Position numbers and translations under genes: made by a program. Below the pieces are notes generated by a model. That model did no database searches. It worked only from the letters and a program-made list of their open reading frames with translations, and was not told the DNA's origin. This document shows, in pieces, positions 1 to 9,139 of a stretch of DNA of 37,901 nt. Numbering within the stretch: position 1 is the stretch's first letter; every line of letters starts with the position of its first letter. Location of the stretch: NCBI GenBank assembly GCA_030426825.1, contig JAUHXX010000003.1, positions 1 through 37,901 on the forward strand, given 5' to 3'. The DNA is from Bacteroidia bacterium (GTDB lineage Bacteria; Bacteroidota; Bacteroidia; Flavobacteriales_D; Crocinitomicaceae).

Positions 1-579
1 GTAAGCCTTCAGGAACAAGAGAATGATCATCCTCCTGTTATTGAAAATGCGGAAGTTGCGTTGCAGAAAAAAATATCGGGGAAGGTATCACAGGAGCAGC
101 ATGCAACAAAAACTGAATTCCCAATTGAACAAATATGTCGCCTCATCAAAACTAACTTTGACACCGCTACTAAGGTTCAGCTCATGCATCTATTGGTTGG
201 CATTGCAGCAGCAGATGGTTTGTTAACTAAAAAAGAAGAGCAACTATTAAAAAGTATTGCGGTTGAAATCAGAATTCCTTTTGTAACCTACAAGCAAATC
301 TTAAGCATGTTTCGTTTTCGATACGAAGGCCAACAGCAAAAGAAAAAAAAGAAGACCTACACTTCGCTGCACCGCTTAAAAAATGCTTATTCGGTTCTTG
401 GCTTAACAACTGATGCAACAGAAAAAGAAATAAAAAAGGCTTACAGAAAACTAGCCGTTATTCATCATCCTGATAAAGTTGCGCATCTAGGACCGGAAAT
501 TCAGGCAGCTGCTAACGACAAATTTCTGGTGATTTCGGAGGCCTATGAATTGATCAAGAAGAAAAAAGGCTTTGCATAA
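1..579 (+). CDS. TerB-like / DnaJ-domain (DjlA-like) co-chaperone, 5'-partial at window edge
   Basis: Frame 1 is open from base 1 to the stop at 577-579, so the 61 TTG start in the ORF track is probably internal. TerB-like 'LLVGIAAADGLLTKKEEQLLKSIA' is followed by a C-terminal J domain, 'NAYSVLGLTTDATEKEIKKAYRKLAVIHHPDKV'. Confidence 0.8.
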   Translation, partial: VSLQEQENDHPPVIENAEVALQKKISGKVSQEQHATKTEFPIEQICRLIKTNFDTATKVQLMHLLVGIAAADGLLTKKEEQLLKSIAVEIRIPFVTYKQILSMFRFRYEGQQQKKKKKTYTSLHRLKNAYSVLGLTTDATEKEIKKAYRKLAVIHHPDKVAHLGPEIQAAANDKFLVISEAYELIKKKKGFA

Positions 580-1593
580 TTACCAAGCTTTTCTAACAAG
601 ATCCTTGGTGATTTTTGCAATTATTTCCTCCTGATTTGGGTGCTTCGTTTGCAAAAGAAAAGCATGTATTGTCGTAATAATTGAATTTCCTTCTTGAGGG
701 ATAAATGCCCAACCTTTTACAGATTTTTCTGTCCTTAAAATATTAGATTTCAAAATAATAGCATGTGAGAATAAACGGCCTTGAAAACCATATTTTCTGC
801 CCAACTCAAAAACAACATTCGAATCAAATTTTACTGTTTCAGAAATTAGAGGAAAGTCAATTATTAGCTCATCAACATCTCGCTGGTCAGTTTCTTTTAA
901 TTGAATATTGAAACGCACGGCATGCATTAACTGACTCGGCGTGGTAATGTCTGAAGACGTGAGCTGGCACTTAACATCTATCGTTTTAAACATATCAATG
1001 ACATCTATTGAATGATGTGTCCCGGCGGTTGAATCAAGATGCCTTGCTACTACATTTGCCGAAACTAATCTTTGATGATTACCTAAATCTTCAGAACGTC
1101 TTACTACTACCATATCGGCATGGTCAAGATTCTCCAGCTGCTTTCCACTAAACAAGCGCAGAATTGCAGCCGATCCGTGCGTATTACATGAAACTACGTG
1201 AACATATTTTTGTCCTAGTACAACTTCATTGTTCAAGCCAGACATGTACGATTTTCCGAATCCTTTCTCACTTCCTTGAGCACAAGCCCCAATTAAATTG
1301 GGCAATTGATCGTAACGATCTTTATTCACCATCCCTACTCCATTAGCGGTCGCTTCAAAAATATAGTTGATTTGTGGCAGAATTGTTCCTAACTGAGGAA
1401 AGTCATTGGATTTTGATGTTGTACAAATTTTTACGCCTTTTTGAATTAAGAGATTCAAATCTTCTAGCACCCAAGGCGTTAATGTTCTTTTACAGGCGTA
1501 AATTTCATCAATTTCAAGTAAGTCTTGATATTCTATCAAAAGGTTAATCAAGGTACTTCCAATATTTCCAATTCCGTTTACAAGTACTTTCAT
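580..1593 (-). CDS. Type II (archaeal-type) glyceraldehyde-3-phosphate dehydrogenase-like oxidoreductase
   Basis: N-terminal 'VLVNGIGNIGSTL' nucleotide-binding motif; 'VHVVSCNTHG' resembles the archaeal GAPDH active site SCNTTG; 'VVVRRSEDL' and 'GTHHSIDV' resemble the archaeal VRRAxDP / HHGPDV motifs. Confidence 0.65.
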   Translation of the reverse strand: MKVLVNGIGNIGSTLINLLIEYQDLLEIDEIYACKRTLTPWVLEDLNLLIQKGVKICTTSKSNDFPQLGTILPQINYIFEATANGVGMVNKDRYDQLPNLIGACAQGSEKGFGKSYMSGLNNEVVLGQKYVHVVSCNTHGSAAILRLFSGKQLENLDHADMVVVRRSEDLGNHQRLVSANVVARHLDSTAGTHHSIDVIDMFKTIDVKCQLTSSDITTPSQLMHAVRFNIQLKETDQRDVDELIIDFPLISETVKFDSNVVFELGRKYGFQGRLFSHAIILKSNILRTEKSVKGWAFIPQEGNSIITTIHAFLLQTKHPNQEEIIAKITKDLVRKAW

Positions 1594-2126
1594 GACTTAT
1601 GTATCCAATTGATTATTCTTTTTTTTCCTAAAAACGGAATTAATGAAGCCATTAATATGATTTTCATATCCAACAAAAAGTCTCCATTTCGAATATAGGA
1701 TAAATCTAAAAACCAACTCATTTTTCTACTGCAAACTGGTGACAACTGAGCAAGCCCAACTAATCCCGGTTTTACTTTCCAACGTTGCTTGTAATACTCT
1801 GAAGTCCATTCAAGACGCACAATATCTGCCTGAGTTAAAGGTCTAGGCCCAACAAAGCTCATCTGCATGCTTAGTATATTCAACAATTGCGGTAATTCAT
1901 CTATACCTGTTCTTCTCATAATTGCACCGATTTTAGTTATTTCCCCATTACGCATAGACCTGAATTTGATGATTTTAAATTCCGTTTTTTCGAGACCCAA
2001 TCTATTTTGAGTGAAGAAAGGAGATCCAAAATCAGATAAAAAGATAAATAACGTAACTAGGATAAGTAACGGTAAAAGCAAGATCAGTAATAAGCTCGCG
2101 AAAAATATGTCGAAAAGAGTTTTCAG
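1590..2126 (-). CDS. Bacterial sugar transferase (WcaJ/PglC-type phosphoglycosyl transferase), start codon uncertain
   Basis: 'FKIIKFRSMR', 'IGAIMRRTGIDELPQLLNILSMQMSFVGPRPL', 'VKPGLVGLAQL'. The ORF track starts at TTG 2081, but the family-typical N-terminus KTLFDIFFASLLL continues in frame upstream; 2126 is a hypothetical CTG start. Confidence 0.75.
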   Translation of the reverse strand: MKTLFDIFFASLLLILLLPLLILVTLFIFLSDFGSPFFTQNRLGLEKTEFKIIKFRSMRNGEITKIGAIMRRTGIDELPQLLNILSMQMSFVGPRPLTQADIVRLEWTSEYYKQRWKVKPGLVGLAQLSPVCSRKMSWFLDLSYIRNGDFLLDMKIILMASLIPFLGKKRIINWIHKS

Positions 2127-2213
2127 TAATTTAAATGTAGATAGAACTATTCGTTAAATACAAGTTTTATGATTTGGAACAAAAATCCCTTTTTATTTGC
2201 AGCTTTCTGACTA

Positions 2214-2729
2214 TTATTTAAGCTTTTTACCAAAAGATCGACTCATATTCTCTTTAATTTCTTCAGTATATCCTACTACTACGTTGGGAAATTGCTCCTT
2301 GAGGTATTTCAATACTTCCTGCACTCTTTTGCCCTTTATGCTCAAAACATGATGATCTCCGTCTTTGGTATAAGACCATATTTGATGATCAGATCCACCC
2401 CCTTGAACTGATATCACGTTTTCGTAAATCCATACCAAAAAACCTTGATCACCAGATTCAATAGCATTGATAATAGGATGTTTGCCCGTTCGCATATTAA
2501 TAGCTTCTTTGATATGTTTGATGGTTATTACTCCACCAAAGAAAAGGCATAGACCAGCTAAGGTCCAAATGACAATCATGCCGCCTAAAGGAATATCATC
2601 CATTTCTGAATCTGCTCCTGATAAAATTAACCAAGCGATAAACACACCAAAACCTGTAATACAAGTTCCTATGATGATGTTTTTGGTAAAAGATTTACTA
2701 ATCGCTTTTCTGAATCCATTGATATCCAT
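2214..2729 (-). CDS. Uncharacterised membrane protein with two predicted N-terminal TM segments
   Basis: Complete ORF of 171 aa; hydrophobic 'IIIGTCITGFGVFIAWLIL' and 'GGMIVIWTLAGLCLFFGGVITI'. No family recognised. Confidence 0.6.
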   Translation of the reverse strand: MDINGFRKAISKSFTKNIIIGTCITGFGVFIAWLILSGADSEMDDIPLGGMIVIWTLAGLCLFFGGVITIKHIKEAINMRTGKHPIINAIESGDQGFLVWIYENVISVQGGGSDHQIWSYTKDGDHHVLSIKGKRVQEVLKYLKEQFPNVVVGYTEEIKENMSRSFGKKLK

Positions 2730-2863
2730 TGCCTTGAGTTTACCACAAGTTAAATAAATTCACTTAAAACTCAATTTGCATTTTTCGCAAAATTTTTTTT
2801 CAACTAGTGAAATTCAATTCAAAAATTAGTGTATATCACCATAAATTTGATAAAAAAAGAAAT

Positions 2864-3016
2864 ATGGAAACTTCAACAATTAAACAAAACAAAAGAGTGG
2901 ATACGCAATTCAAACAAACAGTAAAAGAGCTGAACAAAGCTGAAATAGCCGCTTGGGGCCTTTTCATAGGTGTTGGAATTCTTTATATCATATTGAGTTT
3001 AGTAGTAGCGATATAA
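2864..3016 (+). CDS. Small single-pass membrane protein (METSTIKQ...), unknown function
   Basis: The ATG at 2864 is preceded by purine-rich 'aaaaaaagaaat'; one C-terminal TM 'AAWGLFIGVGILYIILSLVVAI'. The track start at 2807 looks too long. Confidence 0.5.
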   Translation: METSTIKQNKRVDTQFKQTVKELNKAEIAAWGLFIGVGILYIILSLVVAI

Positions 3017-3757
3017 CTAGAACCACCCTATGCTAATTCCAACTCCGAATAGTTGGAGTTTGCTGCTCATATCATTATTAAAAAGCATGGCCATGTCATA
3101 ATAGCCATATAACATGATATTATCTACACCTATTCTCAGTGTTGGGCCATAATGCAGACGATTGACATCTGGAAAATTAAATTCTTTGTATTCTGCACCT
3201 TCAATTCGCCACTTCGAAAAATACTCGAACATATATCCTGCTTTAAAGCCAGGGTAAAATTTGAATTTCCCCCTTTCACGTGCAGAACGCAATCTTAATT
3301 CAAACGGAATCTCAACGAAGTTAAATACAGTTCTATTGATCCATCTTTTAGGCGGATCGTAAAGCGATAATTGGGTGTAATACGATTCACCATCAGGCGT
3401 TTGAATGAAATTCATTTCGCCGTTTGATCTCACATTAAAGTGGCTATACCCTAGTCCAATGCCTATTCCAACACGACCTTTCTTATCGAACGGGACATCA
3501 AACATTAAGCTTAATGCATGACCGATTGCGTAAAACTTAGTGTCAACCCCATTTTTATCACCAATCCACGAATTCCAGAAAAAATCAGAATTAAAACGAT
3601 CAAATTTTGCAGGGCGATCTGGTGGAGGTGCCGTTAATCCAGTGTACAGTCGCATTACACCAGGTCGTCTATATTTAAAAGACTCTTCGGGAGCCTCTTT
3701 TTGACCAAAAGATACTACCGCGAACACTGTAAATAATATGACCGTAAGTTGTTTCAA
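3017..3757 (-). CDS. Outer-membrane beta-barrel protein (hypothetical)
   Basis: Signal peptide 'MKQLTVILFTVFAVVSFGQ'; alternating amphipathic strands with Gly/aromatic residues ('VGIGIGLGYSHFNV', 'KFYPGFKAGYMFEY', C-terminal 'FGVGISIGWF'). Confidence 0.6.
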   Translation of the reverse strand: MKQLTVILFTVFAVVSFGQKEAPEESFKYRRPGVMRLYTGLTAPPPDRPAKFDRFNSDFFWNSWIGDKNGVDTKFYAIGHALSLMFDVPFDKKGRVGIGIGLGYSHFNVRSNGEMNFIQTPDGESYYTQLSLYDPPKRWINRTVFNFVEIPFELRLRSARERGKFKFYPGFKAGYMFEYFSKWRIEGAEYKEFNFPDVNRLHYGPTLRIGVDNIMLYGYYDMAMLFNNDMSSKLQLFGVGISIGWF

Positions 3758-3758
3758 T

Positions 3759-4778
3759 CTACTTTATATTTTGTTCCCATTTCCAAGAATGCAACAAGGC
3801 ATCCTTTACTGAATAGTTGCATTGCCAATTTAAAACTTCCTTCGCTTTTGATGGATCTGCCCAAATTTGTACAACATCCCCTTCTCTTCTTGGTCCAATC
3901 TTATAATTAAGTTTTAAATCGTTCACTTCTTCAAAAGTATTGATTATTTCTAAAACAGTAGAACCCTTTCCTGTACCTAGATTAAAGGCCTCACAAACTT
4001 TGTTTTCCTGTTGTAATAACCAAGATATTGCGTTGACATGCGCTTTAGCCAAATCAACTACATGAATATAATCTCTAATACAAGTGCCGTCTGATGTCTC
4101 ATAATCAGAACCATGCACCGTTAACATTTCTCGAATTCCTTTTGCGGTTTGCGTTATATAAGGTACTAAATTATTAGGTACTCCCTGTGGTAATTCACCA
4201 ATTAACGCAGATTCATGAGCCCCAATCGGGTTAAAATACCTCAACAAAGCGACTTTTAAATTAGCGCTGGCGTTCACTGTAAAATTCAATAGTTGCTCAC
4301 CAACAATCTTAGTTGCTCCATAGGGAGATGTCGCATTTTGGATGGGTGTTGACTCAGTTACTATAGGATGTTTTGGCTCACCATAAACGGTACAAGATGA
4401 TGAAAACACAAGATGATTCACCTTGAAAGACTTCATAACCTTCAATAAAACGGCCAAAGAGTTCACATTATTCTGATAATACATTACTGGCTCATTCATA
4501 GACTCTCCCACTGCCTTATAGGCGGCAAAATGAATAACGCCAAAAATATCCGAATGCTCATTAAAAACGGCTTTCATTGAGTTTTCATCTGAACAATCAA
4601 TTTGATAAACCTTCGGGGACTCACCCGTAATTTGGGCTAAACGATCAATGATCCACGATTGTGAATTCCGGAAATCGTCAACTATTATTGGTTCATATCC
4701 AGCATTGAAAAGTTCAACCACAGTATGAGAACCAATATATCCTGCACCACCTGTAACAAGTATTTTGCGTTTAGCCAT
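3759..4778 (-). CDS. galE: UDP-glucose 4-epimerase
   Basis: 'ILVTGGAGYIGSHTVVEL' Rossmann motif, 'SSSCTVYGEP', 'SPYGATKIVGEQ' (YxxxK), 'ALLRYFNPIGAH', 'GTCIRDYIHVVDLAKAH'. Confidence 0.93.
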   Translation of the reverse strand: MAKRKILVTGGAGYIGSHTVVELFNAGYEPIIVDDFRNSQSWIIDRLAQITGESPKVYQIDCSDENSMKAVFNEHSDIFGVIHFAAYKAVGESMNEPVMYYQNNVNSLAVLLKVMKSFKVNHLVFSSSCTVYGEPKHPIVTESTPIQNATSPYGATKIVGEQLLNFTVNASANLKVALLRYFNPIGAHESALIGELPQGVPNNLVPYITQTAKGIREMLTVHGSDYETSDGTCIRDYIHVVDLAKAHVNAISWLLQQENKVCEAFNLGTGKGSTVLEIINTFEEVNDLKLNYKIGPRREGDVVQIWADPSKAKEVLNWQCNYSVKDALLHSWKWEQNIK

Positions 4779-4792
4779 TTGAGATAAAAACC

Positions 4793-5428
4793 TTACTTAC
4801 AATCTTTTATTAGCTTGGTTTGTACTGCAATATTTACATCAGACCAGAACTTATTCACTCCGTCCTCACCAGTGTGTTTAGCCTCACAAACTTTTCCTAT
4901 TTCATCAATAGAAGGTTGTCCACCAAAATCTAAGATGTCAATTGTCGTTTTCATTGTGATGGTTTCTTCATCTACAGTGACATCTCCTGAATACTCAACG
5001 GTGATGCCATTCATTGTAATTTTTAACTGAGCAGTTGTTTCGTTGATAGAAACCACTTCTCCGGTAATTGCTTCAGTTGAATCCATTGTTCCAAAAAACG
5101 AGTCTCTAATTTTAGGATCTCTAACAGGATCTTGAGAATTTACTGATGCAACAGGAATATCAAATGTAGCTCCGTTTAAAACGCCAAACATATCTTCACT
5201 TTCGTTAGCCTGAACGTTGATTTCGTCAAAAGACCCATCAACTCCAACCTTTTCGGTCAACTTAAATGCTGTCCAAGTTAAAATAGTTGCAGATTCATCA
5301 TAAGAATAAGTACAAACTTCCTGAACTGGTTCTTCAGTTTCTTCTGAAACCTCTTCAGTTTCTTCATTTCCTCCACAAGCCATCATTAAAGGTAATAGGC
5401 CTAACAACATTAATTTTCTGTGCTTCAT
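4793..5428 (-). CDS. YceI-like domain lipoprotein
   Basis: Lipobox 'LLPLMMACGG'; 'SATILTWTAFKLTEKVGVDGSFDEINV ... DIPVASVNSQDPVRDPKIRDSFFGTM ... ITGEVVSI' matches the YceI-like pattern. Confidence 0.75.
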   Translation of the reverse strand: MKHRKLMLLGLLPLMMACGGNEETEEVSEETEEPVQEVCTYSYDESATILTWTAFKLTEKVGVDGSFDEINVQANESEDMFGVLNGATFDIPVASVNSQDPVRDPKIRDSFFGTMDSTEAITGEVVSINETTAQLKITMNGITVEYSGDVTVDEETITMKTTIDILDFGGQPSIDEIGKVCEAKHTGEDGVNKFWSDVNIAVQTKLIKDCK

Positions 5429-5477
5429 TTTTACTGGTTTTAGTTGGTTAAATTTACGTATTATTATAACAATAGAA

Positions 5478-6464
5478 TTAATCTATTGTTTTCTCGTATC
5501 TGTCATCAAGTTGCTCTAAACGCCTCAGGGACTTTTCTTGAATAGCGCCATCAATGCTCGCATTTAATTCGAAGCCAATTAAAAGCGCATAAGAGATCAG
5601 ATAAATCCACAATAGCAAAATTAATATTGTACCTAAAGAACCGTATAACTCGTTGTAACTTGAGAAATATGCCACATATAATTCGTAGAAAACCGATATT
5701 ACCAATATGAGCACCGTTGCCAATGAAGCACCTGGCGAAAAGAATTTAAAATTATCTCGTTTTCTTGGCCCCATATAATAAAGAATCGCAACGCCGAAAT
5801 AAAGCAGAACGCCTAAAAACAGTACATCAATTCCAACATAAATTTGATCAAAATAGTCCTTGATAAATACGCTTGTTTCTGACCATTTTACAAGACCAAT
5901 TCTCACTAAAATAATAGAATAAAAGGTAACGATAATTCCAATAACGAAGACAAAGACGAAGCCCAAAGAAACCAACCTGATTGACCACCATTTTCTTTTC
6001 TTAAAGTTGAGTTTAGAACTATTAAAGGCCCTGATCAAAACGTTGAACCCGTTGGAAGTAAAATACAGAGCCAAAATAAATCCTACTGAAATCCATGAAC
6101 TGACACTAGAATGCTCATAGGCATCCATTCCTGACATAAATTTTGCAAATAACTGATCCGGAATAAGTGCAGAAATTATTGGTGCAATATCAGATTCGAG
6201 ATTGAGACCTGGAGTATATGAAGTTAAAACTACGAGCACTAGACCAAAAGGAATCATGGCTAAGAAAAAGTGAAATGCAACGGCAGCTGCCCTTAATCCA
6301 ATTAACCCTTTTCTTACCGAATAGAGAAAAAAGAAGATGATCTCCCAAAGTGACACCCCTTGAAACCCGGGCAACTTTATTTTTCGCGTTACATGAATAA
6401 ATTTTCGAATGTAAACCGCACGAAAGATGCGACCAATTCTTTTGATTTTATTCAGGACTGACAT
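5478..6464 (-). CDS. YihY/BrkB family membrane protein
   Basis: Multi-TM; 'GLRAAAVAFHFFLAMIPFGLVLV', 'WISVGFILALYFTSNGFNVLIRAFN', 'PGASLATVLILVISVFYELYVAYFSSYNELYGSLGTILILLLWIYL'. Confidence 0.85.
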   Translation of the reverse strand: MSVLNKIKRIGRIFRAVYIRKFIHVTRKIKLPGFQGVSLWEIIFFFLYSVRKGLIGLRAAAVAFHFFLAMIPFGLVLVVLTSYTPGLNLESDIAPIISALIPDQLFAKFMSGMDAYEHSSVSSWISVGFILALYFTSNGFNVLIRAFNSSKLNFKKRKWWSIRLVSLGFVFVFVIGIIVTFYSIILVRIGLVKWSETSVFIKDYFDQIYVGIDVLFLGVLLYFGVAILYYMGPRKRDNFKFFSPGASLATVLILVISVFYELYVAYFSSYNELYGSLGTILILLLWIYLISYALLIGFELNASIDGAIQEKSLRRLEQLDDRYEKTID

Positions 6465-6524
6465 ACTGACAAAGATAGAATTGTTAAAAGCATTTTATTA
6501 AATTAGCACAGCAAAAGATTTAGA

Positions 6525-7394
6525 ATGATTCAATATAATCCGAAAACCTGGTTTAGTCAATTACTTACTTTCTCAAAAGGAGACACATTTATTCTTCTTT
6601 GGAAAGAACTTGTATTAATGTCTCTTTTTACGGGATTTATTGCTTGGATTAAAATTACATATTACCCAGATTTAACAATGGTTGACCATCTAATGGGTGT
6701 TTATTCATTAGTCGGATTTGTTTTGTCACTTTTATTGGTTTTTAGAACAAATACTGCTTACGATCGTTGGTGGGAAGGGCGTAAGAAATGGGGTGAATTG
6801 GTGAACAACACTAGAAACTTTGCGATAAAGATTGCCTCAATGACAACTGACCCAAAGATTGATTCATTTTTTGCCCGGATGATCCCCAACTACGCAATAG
6901 CCATGAAAGAGCACTTGCGCGAAGGAGTGAAATTAGAAGAATTAAATCTGACTGAGGAAGAGGAAAAAGTTCTTGCAACCAAAGGTCATGTTCCAAGTTT
7001 TATTGCAAAATGGATGTATGCCAAATTGGATGAAATGAAACAGAATGATGATTTAACACAGGAAGAGTTTCTTTCAATGGATACAAACCTGAAAACCTTT
7101 TCGGATATCATTGGAGCCTGTGAGCGTATTAAAAACACACCGCTTCCATTTTCTTATAGCAATTTCTTGAAGAAGTTTATTTTCATTTACGTTACAACTA
7201 TGCCTCTTGTATTCGTGAACACTTTTGGGTATTATTCGATATTGATTGTTGTATTCGTATTCTATGCCCTGGTCAGTATGGAAATATTAGCAGAAGAGAT
7301 AGAAGATCCTTTTGGTAAAGACCCTAACGACTTACCAACGGATGAACTCAGCCAAAAAATAAAAGTAAACGTTGAGGAATTATTGATTGATTAA
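6525..7394 (+). CDS. Bestrophin family (UPF0187/YneE-like) ion channel
   Basis: 'FRTNTAYDRWWEGRKKWGELVNNTRNFA', 'ERIKNTPLPFSYS', 'EILAEEIEDPFGKDPNDLP' are hallmark bestrophin motifs. Confidence 0.9.
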   Translation: MIQYNPKTWFSQLLTFSKGDTFILLWKELVLMSLFTGFIAWIKITYYPDLTMVDHLMGVYSLVGFVLSLLLVFRTNTAYDRWWEGRKKWGELVNNTRNFAIKIASMTTDPKIDSFFARMIPNYAIAMKEHLREGVKLEELNLTEEEEKVLATKGHVPSFIAKWMYAKLDEMKQNDDLTQEEFLSMDTNLKTFSDIIGACERIKNTPLPFSYSNFLKKFIFIYVTTMPLVFVNTFGYYSILIVVFVFYALVSMEILAEEIEDPFGKDPNDLPTDELSQKIKVNVEELLID

Positions 7395-9094
7395 GGGGCG
7401 AACGATTTAGGTTTGCCACCAGGCCCTAGTTCCATTCCTTCAGAGAAATCCTTTTCGATTTTAACTTTTCCTTTTTTATCAAAAACGTACATTTTACCAT
7501 GTTTTAAACCGTCTTTGTAATCAATTTGAGTTGTTACATAGTGAGGACGCCAATTAAACATTAACATTTTCCCTTCGAGCCTGCCGTCTTTATAATTTAC
7601 TATTCGTTCGGGTTTTGTACCACCTGGAAAATAAAACACCCATTCTCCTTCTTCTTTTCCATTCTTATAGTTTCCCTGATGCGTTCTTTTACCGTCTTTC
7701 TGAGAATAAAAAGTCCATAAACCATTTCTCGAACTTTCTTTTAGGGTACGCTTGGCAAATGGACCATACTTTACGTGCTTTTTATAGTTGGTGATTTTAT
7801 AATCTCCTGATTCTAAAAGTCGTCCTTTCTCTGTGTATCGCGTCCATGTTCCAGTTTTCAAATCATGATCGTATGCTCCACTTAAGTGCATCTTTCCATT
7901 AGAAAAGTAAGAAAGCCATTCTCCATCCAAATGACCCATATCGAAATTTCCCTTATTTTTCAATTGACCATTATCAAAGTACTGCTCCCAGGTTCCATTC
8001 TCTTTCCCTTCTGCGAAATTTCCAGATTTCAACAATTGACCATTTTCGTACCAAGTCTCCCATAAACCTGTTTCTAAATCATTCTCATAACTTCCTTTTT
8101 TCCACATAGTTCCGTCTCGATAGAAAAACTCCCATTCTCCATGACGTTTACCTTTTTTAAAATATCCTTTACTTTCCAGGTGCACCGAGTCTCCTGGCAT
8201 CCAATATTTCCATAAACCATCTTGCTCGCCATCAACGAATTCTCCTTCAATGTCTACCGTTCCTACCTTCGTATACCAAGTCCATTTACCAGTTTTCTCA
8301 CCTTCTTTAAATTCACCTTCCGCCATTAACTGACCATTATCGAAGTATTTTTTATAATGTCCGTGGGGTTTATCATTTTTATAGGTGATTTGTCTATCTA
8401 CACCTCCTACATAATAGTAATACGTCCAATCTCCAACTTTTTCACCCTCTTTATATTGACCAATTACAAAAGGCTTCCCAACTGATGTGTATTCTTCAAA
8501 GTCACCATCTTTTAATCCGTCCTTATAAGAATAAAATTCTTGAAGATATCCTGTTGAACCGTAATAAATAAAGGTTCTACCATTTCCATCCTTAAGTGTT
8601 TGAGTTGAGTCTGTTTTCCAGAAATTTTTAACATAAGTAATGCTATCAATATTTTCTTCCTCCATCATGTGATAACCATTATTATAATAGTATTTCCAAT
8701 CACCAATGGGACGATCTAGCTTGTAATTACCAATTACCTTTAATTGCCCGTTAACAAACCACGATTGATAGATGCTGTCTTGTTTTCCATCCTTAAAATA
8801 TCCTTCTTCTTTTTTTGATCCTTCTGGATAATAACTAGTAGAAAGACCGTGTAATTCTCCTTTCTTGTAATTCAGCACTTCTTGGATTCTTCCTTGTCTA
8901 TCCCAATACTCCCATTTTCCGTGATTCAGGGTAGTCAAACCTTGAAAATCGTCTGCATAATAAAATCCTTTGCTACGCATTTTCGTCTTTTCAAAATCCC
9001 AATAGTCGATCATCAACTTATGTTTTGGCTTCGTTTGACTAAAAACAACGCCACATATGGAGATAGAGATAAGAAGAAAAAGTAATTTATTCAT
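7391..9094 (-). CDS. Secreted MORN/YwqK-like repeat protein
   Basis: Signal peptide followed by many approx. 22-24 aa repeats of the form 'G.W..Y..NGQL...GNF..GKENGTWEQYFDNGQLKNKGNF'. Confidence 0.85.
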   Translation of the reverse strand: MNKLLFLLISISICGVVFSQTKPKHKLMIDYWDFEKTKMRSKGFYYADDFQGLTTLNHGKWEYWDRQGRIQEVLNYKKGELHGLSTSYYPEGSKKEEGYFKDGKQDSIYQSWFVNGQLKVIGNYKLDRPIGDWKYYYNNGYHMMEEENIDSITYVKNFWKTDSTQTLKDGNGRTFIYYGSTGYLQEFYSYKDGLKDGDFEEYTSVGKPFVIGQYKEGEKVGDWTYYYYVGGVDRQITYKNDKPHGHYKKYFDNGQLMAEGEFKEGEKTGKWTWYTKVGTVDIEGEFVDGEQDGLWKYWMPGDSVHLESKGYFKKGKRHGEWEFFYRDGTMWKKGSYENDLETGLWETWYENGQLLKSGNFAEGKENGTWEQYFDNGQLKNKGNFDMGHLDGEWLSYFSNGKMHLSGAYDHDLKTGTWTRYTEKGRLLESGDYKITNYKKHVKYGPFAKRTLKESSRNGLWTFYSQKDGKRTHQGNYKNGKEEGEWVFYFPGGTKPERIVNYKDGRLEGKMLMFNWRPHYVTTQIDYKDGLKHGKMYVFDKKGKVKIEKDFSEGMELGPGGKPKSFAP

Positions 9095-9139
9095 TTCGGT
9101 TTCCGATTTTAGATATAACCGAATTGTGTTTGAATGTTA

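Noticed and set aside
23-226. 67-aa ORF at the left edge
   Set aside because: Overlaps the TerB/DnaJ frame, which is open from base 1; composition is not protein-like.
2467-2757. + strand ORF of 96 aa overlapping 2214-2729
   Set aside because: The minus-strand ORF has coherent TM segments and spacing; the + frame has no family-like features.
7391-9094. Toxin-antitoxin system based on YwqK-like similarity
   Set aside because: No small toxin-like ORF beside it; the repeats are a general MORN-like scaffold and the protein is exported.
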